Source of the DNA: Dromaius novaehollandiae
Taxonomy: Eukaryota > Chordata > Aves > Casuariiformes > Dromaiidae
Length of the DNA: 64,000 nucleotides
Direction of reading: 5' to 3'
NCBI RefSeq assembly: GCF_036370855.1
Contig: NC_088105.1
Coordinates: 14,265,619 to 14,329,618 of the forward strand
In this document: positions 1 through 12,500 of the stretch, piece after piece
How positions within the stretch are numbered: position 1 is the stretch's first letter
How the letters are laid out: each line of letters opens with the position of its first letter
Notes under the pieces: generated by a model
The model's input: only the letters and a program-made list of their open reading frames with translations
What the model was told of the DNA's origin: nothing
Database searches by the model: none
Position numbers and translations under genes: made by a program

Positions 1-3000
1 TACATTTGACAATTGAGTTACTGCAAGCCTGTGATTTGTATATTCAGTCATCTTGCATGGAATTTAAGTTTTCTCCTCTTTTTCCCCCCTTTCTGTAAGC
101 AGTCAAAGTGAAGAGGTGCAGTGCCTGGGGACAGGACTTTATATGTTCACTTCTAATTCAGGGTATATGTGAATGGCTAAGTCTGAGAGCTTTCAGTGTC
201 CATTTTACTAACTTTCAATAAATGCAAAGTGATCTATTTAAAAAGCTGTCAGGATGTCAGTTTATCATTAATACATGGATGAATAAAATATAAAGGTGAA
301 GTCTTTTGAATTCAATACGAATTTAAATCATTACTATTTCAATCAAAAGTGTTATTGTAAGCAAAGCACACAGATCTGGAACTCCCCAGGGAAGGCTGCC
401 GAGCTGCAAAGACCTGGGACCACAACCATCTGCAAGCTCAGGCTTATCTGGGAAACAGCTAGGAAACATCTTTGTAACTGTGAGGGCGATGGGCCTTGCT
501 CATTTATCTCATTACTCTCCGCTGAGCCCAAAGACCCAAGGCAGAAGTTTCACACAAGCGAATGTTGCAGTCACTTACTATTTCTAAGTGCATAAGCGGC
601 CAGAATCTGGGCACAGCAATTCAAGAATAAATCCGAAGTTTGTAGCAGTGCTGATACTGTACTTCAGTCATTCTTACCACTATAAAATGCACCTTTTGAG
701 CTTGTCAGCTTCCATTTTTTATGAACTGTCAACACTCCTGTGATCCTTGCCACAGCTGTCACATGAATGAACGAATGCAGAGAAAGGCAACTTTCTATGC
801 TGAAGTCAGTATATTTTTTTCTGAATAGATCATTTATCTTTGCTGTTTGGAAGCATTTCTCTGGAGTCAGATCCCCCTTCCCACTATTTCTCTCTCCCCT
901 AAACATGAAGCAGTTCTCCCAGAAATAATCCTGTTTCTAATTAGGGAATCTTTGTATCACCAGCAACATCTGGATGTCAGAGTTCTCATATATTTAAAAT
1001 ATGCATGTATCTATGGTTTGTGTTGCTAGTTTTGTTAAAGAAAAAGAGTAGACCACCTCAAAGACTTCCATTCTTTGTGGTATAATCAAATTATTCAAAA
1101 CTCTTATAGCACAATAGCTATTCCACTATTTGGGGCAGTATTCCTAGCAAGTGTTTCACTCTGAGTCCTTTTTCTGCAAATCGAGAGAGAGACTGTCTCA
1201 TGTTCTATTTAGTTTCATGGCCAGCTCTTCATACAAATTCAACACATTCAGGCTTTGTTCTACTGTTTCTTTGCAGGAGATCTGAGAAATTCAACAATCC
1301 CTGGTGCCTAAATCCTTATAGGCTGCCTAAAATCTTCTTGCCTTGTGTATCAATACACTGTCCCTTACTGCAGGCCTCACTTTTTGCCCAGTGGTTCTTG
1401 CATGCTCTGCCAGATGATAGCAAGAGAGCGCTTCATCAAGAAAGACCTTTCTTTCCCGAACTAAACTCTATTTATAAAGCTGTTTAAACAGCGCATCCAA
1501 CTGCTGCTAATAATATGTTGTTCTGTGTGCAAAGACTTACTAGCTGTTGCTGCACCCAAAACGTTTTTCTGTGGGCTCACCTGTCCGGACTACATCCTGC
1601 CAAGTGCCACATCCTTGTCTGATAGCTCTTTTTATCATTAAGAGCGGGTCTATTACAAACACAGGCATAAAACTTATACGAATTGAGAATCTAGCTGCAA
1701 AGTTTGACTATGTTTGTTCATACCAGCTCAGAAGCTGGAGCTTCACTCTTGCTGTTGATAAAATAAATAAGAAAAAAATATATTTTTTAATACTATTGAA
1801 CCCCCCCCCCCCAAACAAATGGCAAATATAGCACCTTGACTAAGACTTTTTCTTCCTGAACAGAAAATCAACTGTTAGTCAAAAGTGTCTGTAATAATAA
1901 ATATAAGTCCACAAATGCCTTTTCTTTCCTTTCACACATACACGGAAAATTTTGCTCATCTCCAGGGAGACCTTCCTCAAACCATCGTTCGGTATTACTG
2001 ACAGTGCTAGTCCCTTTTGAGAGGTTTATAATGAAAACAAATAAATAAGATATTCTTGGTAGCTGCTTATGCACATGTTTTACAAAGATAATTATGAAGT
2101 GTAACAGAATCCACAGCAGACGAATGCCATGGGAACTACTGTAAGAAGGAACTCAAGATAAATCCAGAGAAAGGAAAGCAGAATACACCAAGATAAGCTA
2201 AAATGACATCATTATCTGACAAAGGGGTTCTTTTCTAGAAGAGGCTCCCTTTAGTGAGGAAAAAATGAAGCCAGAGTCTTCGCCTACAAAATAAAACGGT
2301 CTTTTGAGTCATCAGTCTCACCTATTTGGTATCTATCATTCACTGAAATTTTTAGGACCTGTGCTTAAAGTAAACATAAAAACGCTCTTGATCTTTTTTC
2401 TTTTGAATCATTTCTTGCAAGTTGAAAATGAAGAACAGAAGACAACAGATCCTGGTCTGAGGAGCAAAACCTGATGGTACGCAAAACCCACGCTGTAGTG
2501 TGTCAAGTGCAAATAAGTCAGTCACAAATAATACAGACCAAAGAAGTCATCAAGAAAACTCCCATCTGGCTCCAGCACCAATTACAAATGCACAGAGTGC
2601 TGAACCGTAATACTATGCGCAAAAGGAAACACTAAAAACTTTTATTTTGTAACAGTAGCTATAACCATACCTTTTCTAAAAAGATACTTCAGGAAGCTAA
2701 AGAACCCATTTTTGCAACATTTTGTTTTAGTTCAAATTAAAAGTTTCTAAAATACACATCAGATACAAAGTGTTAATGATACCATTCAAAATCAGAAATA
2801 TGTTAATAAATGGAGAAAAACACACAATATAGACTTACATTTGGGCATCAAAATATGTAGGATGCCCATCTGCAAATGCAGAGTCAATTAAGGCACCTCT
2901 GAATTAAAGGGAGGGATATGAGCTGTTCAGTCATGCAACTTTGGTTGTTAAAAGGGGGAATTTAGGAACATGTCTCTACAGGCAAAGCTTCCAGTGAATT

Positions 3001-6000
3001 TGACTGCTCTGTCTGTGTATATGTAGGAGAAGAAAGGTATACTTCATTTCTCATGTCATTTACTGTTTTTATTTTCCTGAAGATGCAGGTTTATTTATCA
3101 TTTTGCTCAGCAGGGGGATTTACTTTTGAAAAATAGAAGTTACCTGGACTATTTTAAATGAGCAAACTAAAGTCCAGAATTTCCAGGAAAGTAGGTGGAG
3201 GAAAAATACTGTGGTCTTTGTGCACTCTAATTGTGATGATCATATGACCAAAAATGGACTCTCCAGATTTAAATGTAATACATCCTGATGGACTGAATAT
3301 GAAGTAGATGCAGTATACGTTACATCACTTAAAACAGCTCAATAAATTCAGCCTAGTCCAATCTCAGCAGAAGACAGCTGGTTATTACTATTGTGGGTGG
3401 CTTTCACTAAATATTGTGTTCCCTTAAATATTCTATCTTTTGTTCCTCTTCTCTGAAAAATTGCAAAGAGCCTTTCAAGTGCTCTACCATAACTCTGGTA
3501 GATGAACAAATTTATTAGAAGTTGATGATGCTTTTCCAGCATTCAGTTATATAGGACTGATCAGATCAAGGCCTAGCCCTGTATAGGTGCATTTGTAGTA
3601 TAAACCTTTGAGTAGTAGCAGAGAATATAGTAAGGCTTCTCTAGTTTTGGCAGAATCAATGCCATAGTTACATAAATCCTGTTGTTTAACTGACAAAGTG
3701 CAAATAGTATCTCTATAAGCCGTATTAAGCAAGTATTTTCATCAGGGTTTATTTTATAAAGAAGCTTTTTAGATTTACATATGTGTCATTCAACAGTCAG
3801 TAAGAGCTCTCAAAAACTCCTCTTACCAGCACAATACTTCACCCTAAATACTTTGCTTTATTCCTCATGTACATGAAGTCTCCAGACCCCCAAATGATAA
3901 TAAGGGAAATAATCTGCTAAAGAGTATAGCACAAAGGTTTGTCTCCTGTTTCAATATTTAGATCTAATTAGATGCATTAAATTAGCTAAGTTATTGTCTT
4001 TTGTTCTTGTTTTGTTCTAGAGAGATTGGAGTATGTAACTATATACACATTTTCTTTGGCTTTCAGGATTTGTTACTGAGTGAAGAATAACTTGATTAGT
4101 TTTTGAACCGACAGCAAGAAACAAGAGGAATGAAATCTCACCCAATGAATTTCAAAGAAAAGGACAGATTTCCATCTTCCACTAAGACAGCAAGAATGTC
4201 TTTTACATGCCCTTACTTGCCACAGCTTGTAAGAGACTCAGAAAAGGCAGATCATTTCTTTCTCCTCTCTTTTCATCCCCAGTTGTTCAGCCTGCCTTAA
4301 TTAACTACTGCTTTGAATACAGTTCCCTCTCCTTTCCAGGCATATTGTCAAAAGACGTCAGCTAAAAAAAAAAAAAATGCATAAAATCCTCCTCCTCTCT
4401 TTGTTGGTTCATATGCTTATACACTTAGGCCTTGCTCAGATACCCATCCTGGGTTCCTCTCCCTTTTTTGCATTATAGTCAAATGCCTCAATCAAATGAG
4501 CTGTGAGCTTTCATGCAGCTTTGTGCCAAAGATATAAATACCTCTTTCTCTCTCCTCCATCCCTGTTTGTCTCTTGTTAATGCTCTTGCTGCCGCCTTCC
4601 ATTTTTTTAAACTCTAATCATTTAAAGCTGCGCTTGTAAAAGCTCCCTCTGCTTTTATACCAGACCTCTTCTTTCTCCTCTTCTAGATTACATCTGTTTG
4701 CATGACTCCTCGTAGGAGATTATCTGAATATCTAGATTTATGATTTAACCTTTACCTTTGTGTTCACTATAAAACTTAACTAAAATTAACTAGCATGAAA
4801 TAAAATCCTATGGAAGTCAAGGCAATTGGTAGTTTTCAAACAGGACAGAACATTAAGCTTAAGCCTAATATAAGGACAACTCTTAACTGTTGTTTCTTCA
4901 AACTGCAACTTGTGTACTTTAGAAACTCTCATTACTTCATAACATTTCAGACTCATTTTAAATTTATACGGTTAACACTACTCCAACGTTTCCTTAAGGA
5001 AGACAAGACTTTTAAGGATTAAATCCTAATGTGGACTACCTACATCTAGAGGCAATCAGTAGGAGATCTCCTACACTGTAGCCACATTTGGCCCAGATTA
5101 CTTGGCTGTGGGCATGCAGGAGAAGTCAGGAGATACACATCCAGTAACCCTTTATGGAGAGAGGGAACCAAGAGCATTAGAACACTGGTTTTTCCCTTTA
5201 TCTCACTACCTAGCACAACTTGGCTTGGTACAAACCAGCAGCAAGGCACTATTCAGGAGATAAGTGACACGGGGACTTATGCCTTTTGATTCATGTCTCC
5301 TGGAGTCTGTGCAATATATACCTGTCTCCAGTCACAAATCCACGGTATGGTTCTGTGTATTTGCATTATAATGGCTTTCTGTGCAAATAGGAAGTTTTTT
5401 GAAGCCTGATGATATATAAATAACAGTTAATTCATCCAGGACATTAGCTGTGCTGAACAATCTGACAGTTAGTACTAAATGGGAATCTTTCAAGGTTGCA
5501 CAGCTTCTTGAGAATTTTTTCCAATTCTCTGCTAATGTAGGTTTCTGTAGTACTTTGAAATCCTATGTATGAGGCATCCAGAATGCTGTTAAGTATTTTA
5601 GCAAACTGAATTTGAAATCAAAACATTTTACCTGAAGGACATACTTTGCTTGGGTGGAAAATAACAGCTTATTTCCTTATGCAAAACAATTCTGTGGCAT
5701 GCTGAAGACACACAAAGTTATGCATATGGAAAAAAATATATTTTTGTAAATTGACCTTACTTTTCTCAATCTGTGCAGTGCTATTGGAAGGTGGAAGGTG
5801 GCCATTTCCATAGCACTACAATTAAAATGCATTTGCATCCCATATGACAGGCAGTTCCATATTACTAAGATGCCAGCAGCGCCCAGATCATCTTGGTTTC
5901 TCCCAATATAAGAAAGGTAATGAAAGTCTGTTTCAATTGCCTGGACCAACAGAATATTACCTTTTTTTGTGCTGAAGTTACGCTATACGAAGCAGAAGCA

Positions 6001-9000
6001 TCCAAACAAGCCTGGGTATGCAATGGATTCAACAGAGGGCAAGTGCTGAAGGGCAATAAGATATTGAACCTGATCAAGGGGAAACACGGGGAAAACAAAA
6101 CAGCTATTGGAGAGTGGGTCCTTTTCTCACGTTGCACTCAGGTGAGTACAAGGCAACCCTTTTAGGAACACATATAAACGAAGATGATTTCTTAGGTTAA
6201 TACACTAATTGAACAAGAAGAGAAGAGCTGTTTCATACTGTCTATTGAGGCTAGCATCTAGCTCAGGTGTGGTTCAGGGATCCAAAATTACATGCCTAAT
6301 TTCCCTAAACAGCTGGGGGTTTTTTCTTTGTTTGTTTTGTTTTTTAAAATAAAGGTAGGGATTTCTGGAGGAAAACCCAGTGAACACAAATGCCTAAAGA
6401 TACTTAAAGAATAAGTGATGATTATCACTAAAAAGTCAAACAGTAAGCCTGAAAGTTCAGAAGATTTAAATATTTAATAAATCAATGGTCCTTTATCAAG
6501 CAATATCAGAAAAGGAGGAAACATGTGACCAAGAGATCCACACTCCATTTCCTACAGTTTTAGCTCTCCTGCGGGCTGCCGAAGGCTGGGGACTCAAACC
6601 AAGGATCTACATCACAGTCATCAGATTTGAGGAAACCTTAAGCCAGAGCCCTCATAGATGAAGTTTTTGAAATACACTGGAATTAGCTAAGCAGATATGG
6701 GCCCAAACTCCAAAGTCCAGCCTGGGTTAACAGAGAACTGAAGCTGCAGACACAAGCAGCGAAAGCTGGATACAGATTTCCAGAAAGCTTAGCAATAGCT
6801 CTGTGTGGGGTTTGCAGCCTCTCTCAAGTACACATTCATATTTCTCTTTTTTCATTTGAGACTGTATGTTATGAATAGCCAATACATTTGCACAAGCAGC
6901 TAATGCATCTATTTTAATACTAAGATCAATTTTTCTCCTTCGGAAATTGTAGCAAAATACTAGAGTCCCTTTCCAGGAATTATTAAATTCCAAACAGAGC
7001 AAGTACATGACAAAATTATAAAAATCCTTCTTGTACTACTGGTTACTTTTTATGGGAAGGGCTGACTGTGCTTAACTTTGGTACTGTGCACTTGTGATAC
7101 TTGTGCTGGGGTAATATTACCAGATGACTCACCGATGACTGAAATACCTTGAGAGAGTCACAGGCTGTCATGAACAGTAACTGAAAATAGACAATATTTC
7201 TGAGTACCTGAAATACAGTCAGATCACATATACTGAGCAGTCATGGTACAGCATATTACACAAGTGAAAATGTTTGATAGCTTTATTATCTTTGGGGGAA
7301 TTGTGGTCTGGTTCCCATCCAAGTGCCTGGGCAGCTGACATCTGTTTAATTAAATCGCCACCACAGAAATAACACATGGCTGGCAGTCAAGTAAGGCCAA
7401 GGACCTTAAACTATCCTCTACACCAGGAACAATCCTCCAAATGCAGGCTGAGGCACGCTGCATGCGGGCAGATTAACTAGAGAAGCTGGCACTGTGATTC
7501 CCCAGAAAACGTCAAGAGCTGTCGATCAAGCACCAGCACCCAGCAACAAGTACCCCATAAAATGCAAGAGGAGTCTGATTACACACACCTGGTTACTGTG
7601 TGCTGCACAGACCCCGCAGGGTTATTCGCATCCTTCCACGGCTGCTATCACGATTTGCTATGCAATTAACTTCATTGCACAATGGATGCTTGAAAGGTCC
7701 AAAGTTTTGGAAAAGCACATGACGAAAAAGAAACCAAAATGCACTGAGAAACATTAATCTCAAAATATCCTTAAAAAAAATAGGTCTATCCAGTCAGGCA
7801 CATCATTAGGAGCCTTTTTAAATTACAGTAATCAGGAAGACTGATTTTAAAAACTTACGTACATTGAAAGTCTTCAGGGAATGGTTATATCTGTATCACT
7901 CAGACATCAAGCAATTAGAAAGAAATTTTTCAAACTTCTTTTTTTAAATGTGTATCATCAGCTGGTTATAAAAGAATAGGCACAGACCTTGCAATCCTTC
8001 CTCTCGTGGATAGTCTCACAGGAGCTAATGGGACTATTCTCATTAGCAAGGCCTACTCAGATGTACTCTACTGCACTGTTGATTACACTGTATAAGAATT
8101 ATAAGTAGTGCCTGCACCGAATTCGAGAATAAATATGCTTCTGGTAGTTAATGCACCAAAAGCACTGGTGCTTTCTAAAGAATTTCATTTATAATCAAAC
8201 TTTCTAAGGTGGGAGAATAGTGTAATCGTCAGGATTGTACACAAAGTAAATACCAAGGGGACCGAATGGAAGCATACAAGAAGGACTTGTTGCTAGATGT
8301 GGTGTCATCTCCACCCTTGTAACTGCACTGACTTTCCTGACATTGATTGCCCTTGTAAATCACGAGAAAATTTGCACCAAGCCTTTATCTATAATTATGT
8401 TACTTGGCTGAAAATTCAACACCTTTTTCAACTGCTCCTAAATCTTTGACATTCCTCAATGAGAACCTAAGGTGTTTAAAGTCCCTCCCTAAAAACACCA
8501 AGACATATTGACTTCTTATGGTATTATTTGCTGCGGTAACATCACCTATGATTGGTTGCTCTGAGAGCCTCACATGCAGTCTAAACAGAAGTACATCAGA
8601 ATACGCAAACATTTTCTACGATTTGCCCAGAAATTTTCAAGGATACATACTGGTTTGGAAAAAGTAAGCATCTTCATGCAACTTCTTATCTTTCAGCTCT
8701 GGGGTTTTTTGTCTGTTTGGGAGGGGGATTTTTGGACTTTGTGCTAACAATGCAATGATAACCCTTTAAGTTAAATTAGTTAAAACCATTATTCTCCAAG
8801 ACCAGTACCTCATTTCTTTAAAATGGAAAGAGCAGAGAGACCACAACAAGAGCGGAAGACAAAATGCCTTAAGAAAGTTCTGGGGGCAGAATGATGCTCC
8901 TAGAAGTTGACACACAGAAGGAAATATCAATAACAATGGGAAAAATCACTGCATTAAAAATATTAAATACTGTAGTCACTATGTGACCTCTTTATTTGTA

Positions 9001-9512
9001 ATGGTATCAACATGCCTACCACAAGCATCCCAGCACTCCTTGGTCCCCTTGTGGTAAGTCCTGCATAAATGAACAAAAGAGACAATGGCTCTCAAGGGCC
9101 TAAGAATTGCAAGACGTACAAGGTGATGGGTAAGCTTTGTGGATGCAATATAAGAGTAAGCGAATATAGTGAAGAATTTACTGGCTATATGCACCGAACC
9201 TGTTTTCCTCTTTTCTTTTCCACAGTCAGCAAACCAAACAGTCAGTGAGAAAAATCACAAGATGATTTCTCTGCTAAGATTTTGTCCAGAGCATAAATAT
9301 ACCTTGGAAGATGTTTGCATATAAACTGTGTTTAGTTAAATAACAATTGTTTACTTTTGGTAGATTAAGTTAGACCAGTCAGTGTTTAAAAAAAGCCATG
9401 TTTCTGAAACAGAAAGAACTTGAAAGTGTTAAAAACAGAGTGTCAAATTGCATCATATTGTTTGGTTATTCACATACTAATTGTTTTGTTCCTGCTGTCG
9501 CATTACCTTCAG
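1..9512. other. non-coding 5' flank of RGS21, no gene recognised
   Basis: AT-rich sequence with only short chance ORFs on both strands. No RGS-box coding exon (the expected left neighbour is RGS18) and no recognisable transposon was found. A poly-C run of about 12 lies at 1801-1812 and an A13 run near 4363-4376. The untranslated first exon of RGS21 may lie here or further left, but I could not place it. An open frame at 5893-6141 that closes on a consensus splice donor is listed in the findings. Confidence 0.6.
1801..1812. repeat. poly-C homopolymer
   Basis: Uninterrupted run of twelve C between AT-rich sequence. It is a length-variable site prone to sequencing error; no function is inferred. 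Confidence 0.9.
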
Positions 9513-9587
9513 CTTGAAGATCAGTCAGAAAAAGAAATTTGACCTTACCTGTGACAGTCAGACAGTGGGACAAAAAATGCCAGTGAA
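9513..9587 (+). CDS. RGS21: RGS21 exon with ancestral start codon (coding part 9577-9587)
   Basis: ATG CCA GTG AA at 9577-9587 runs directly into a consensus donor (gtgagt at 9588), encoding M-P-V-K with the lysine codon split in phase 2. This matches the human N-terminus MPVK and the phase of the next exon. The left edge at 9513 is inferred from a pyrimidine-rich acceptor ending in ttcag at 9512; the 64 nt before the ATG would be 5' UTR. The start context has A at -3 and C at +4. With only eleven coding bases, the call rests on splice phase and position. Confidence 0.7.
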
Positions 9588-12500
9588 GTGAGTTGTTGCT
9601 TATGCGCCTCTCAGTCTGAGGACACTAATGGGATGGGATGGTCAACTTTCCATTAATCTCGACAGCTTTTATTTTCCTTCCCACTTTATAGTATATATGC
9701 CGATTTTGATAACTTGCCATCAATTCTGCTTGCTATTCAAGTGAATCCAACAAGGTCAGTGAGATCGTTCTCTGAATGATTCAAATAATATTACTCATGA
9801 GGAAGATGAGCAGGATTAGGTCCATGCTTGTCTCATTCTGGTCCTCACTCACTGGACAAGAAAGCTGTTCGATATCCACTGAACAACTCATAAATTTGTT
9901 ATAAATTTAATTAAAGTTTACTGAAGTTACTAAGACAAACTGTCCCCTGGTTAATTCCATCAGCTCGTAATGTGTCACGAAATACTATGTAATGCTATAT
10001 TTAGTTTTCATTCATGTTTTCAATATATATATAATATATTTACACTCCAATTTTACTCATGTATGTGCATATATATGTGTAAATATGCATAATTTTATTC
10101 ATTTCATTTAAACATCATTTTGTGCAGTAAACAAGCAAACTGGCAGCTACAAAAAATAATGCTTGCCTTTTCAGAGTGTCAATGCAATAATCTTATAGCA
10201 ATGCTTATAAATATAACTGCAGTTAAATATTTGTGTTGACGCTATCACATAAACTCTTGATGAATTCACAATTACAGAGGACCATTACTGCTGAATCTTG
10301 CAAATGTCTGTGGGACAAAGCTCTCAGACTACCCTAGGCACTTCAGAGAAGGGCTTTGACAGTATGGCTCTCTGAGTCCCCTTAGGGACATCAAATACTT
10401 TTACAGAATTCTAGGGGCTTTTTTTGTAAGTTAAAAAAAACTTTAATATTTTATATAGACCAAAGCTTTTGGCCCATTTGTCAGACCCCAGAGCCTTTTA
10501 GCCTTTTTAAGCTAGCAGCAGAAATTTTTACGCAGGTCAATAGCTGGCATAAAGGTCCTTCCTTAAATGACTGCAGAAACATCTTGGTCACGCAAAAGCA
10601 TTGTGAACTTCACGTCAAAGGTTACTTTAACATGCTCTCCCGGCCAATGGGTATCTGGTGAGCAGCGGGAATACGTTATAACCCCAGTTCAGGGAACAGC
10701 ACACTGTCTGTGGCTTACCCATGCTTTGCAGAACCAATAATCATCTCCCCTGTTTTCAGTTGGGACCAGTTACTGTCTTCACTAAGGGCCATGAACATAA
10801 GGCCTAAGCATGAGTTTGAAAGGAATTACACTCCCTAAACTTGCATGTTTGAAACCAGTAAGACCAACTCAGGAAACTTTTCAGTATAAAATGACTAAGT
10901 TCCACACAAATTAATTTGTGAGGTTTTTTGATTGGAAACAGGATTCTATACATTCTAAGCAGAAAGTGCCATAGAAATTAATGGTTAATCCATCCAAACT
11001 TGAGAAGAAATTCAGTACACACGCCAGAACACTAATATCCATCCTGTGCTTTTATTATAGTTCAGCCAATTGCAAAACTTGCGTACGTACATAGGGTAAC
11101 ACAAGTGACTCGTCCTGCTCCCTCAGCAAGATAGCTAACTTTCCAAATAATAGAATAGCCGTGATAGACTGCACCGGCAAAAGATCACAATGCTATTTTC
11201 AAGGACAGGTGTTGTTTCTACAGGTGAGCCACTAGGGAAACTATGGCCTGGTTCGAGTCTGTGGATACGCTACTGGCCAATAAAGGTAAGAAGTATGTTA
11301 AAAAAATATTTTAAGCAGCATTCATCAACACTGTGCACAAACACTGATGCCAGGTTTTCACACTGCTTTCCAGTGCAACTCACCACATGCTTCGAACTAC
11401 ATCAGCTCCATTGCTAGAAGCATTTGAGCTGGTGCACTGAAAGCTGGTGGGGGCATGTTTCTTCAAGCTGCAAGCACAATATGCCTTCCAACCAAAGTTT
11501 AAGGGACTTTCCAAAAGGCAGAATTGATACAAAAGAAGTTTCATTTTATGAAGATAATAGTTGTTAAACTCAGTGCAATGTATTCTGTCTTTCCTATTTT
11601 TTAAATGATGCATTTAGCAGCTGTACTATTTGCTTTTCAACAGAGTACTGCTGTCTTCAAATACCATTGAAACAACAAAAGAGTCTAACACAAATCGAAC
11701 TTGAGCGCTGATCTTGAATTTACACAGTTTATCAAGATGATTCCTGTGGTGATAATTAAGCAAGTAGAATGGGAATAACTGAACAAGTTCGATGCTTTAG
11801 GGGAGTAGATTCTGATGAGCTTATTTTTGCTATTCACGTTATAGCTAACCCATTTCACTAACGTAAGTGTAAAAAAGAAAACAAAACCCTTCTTAGATAT
11901 TCCCACTATAAAGAAATATGCACATACTGTGCATTGATTTTCAGTAAAACAAAGAGTGATTATTTCTAAAAATTCCCAGGTCATTTCTCGAAGAGATCTC
12001 ATTCTCACTGACCTTAAACCCCAAACCATGCGGAGCTGTTCCAAATTTCCTTGCACCTGCACCATTTTCCTGCTGGCACTTTGCAGCCTGGACCCTGGGG
12101 TGCCTCCCCATTGTTTCGGAGTAGTAATGACCTAACAAACACAGCTAATTTTGGGTGCTGTCACCTTTCTCTTCTAGGAGGTTGTGATGTGGATTCGTTC
12201 TAAAACAGCTTCTTCCAAAACAGCCTCTGTCTCATTTTTCTCTTAAAGCACACAAAATGCTGAACAAAGTATCAAAGAGTTCATCTTTTCATTGAAAATG
12301 TAATCATTAATTGAAAGCAAGTGTGAGCGCTATTTAGCCCAGCTACCCTTATCTCTGGGAGAAGCGTGCTACTTTACCACAGCATGACTTAATTGTGAGG
12401 GTATGGCTTAGAGACGTCAGCCTCAAATCACTGATTGCCTCATGACTTCAAATCCTTTTATAGACCAAAAACTCTAAGCTCCCCATTTGGACTAGTCTAC

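Noticed and set aside
11225-11227. TGA in RGS21 read as selenocysteine
   Set aside because: No known RGS protein uses selenocysteine, human RGS21 has serine at this position, and no SECIS-like element was recognised in the 3' UTR.
11646-11700. Possible RGS21 second exon at tactgctgtcttc
   Set aside because: It begins in a superficially similar way to the CCF codons but quickly meets stops and has no donor. The segment at 11209 matches over its whole length.
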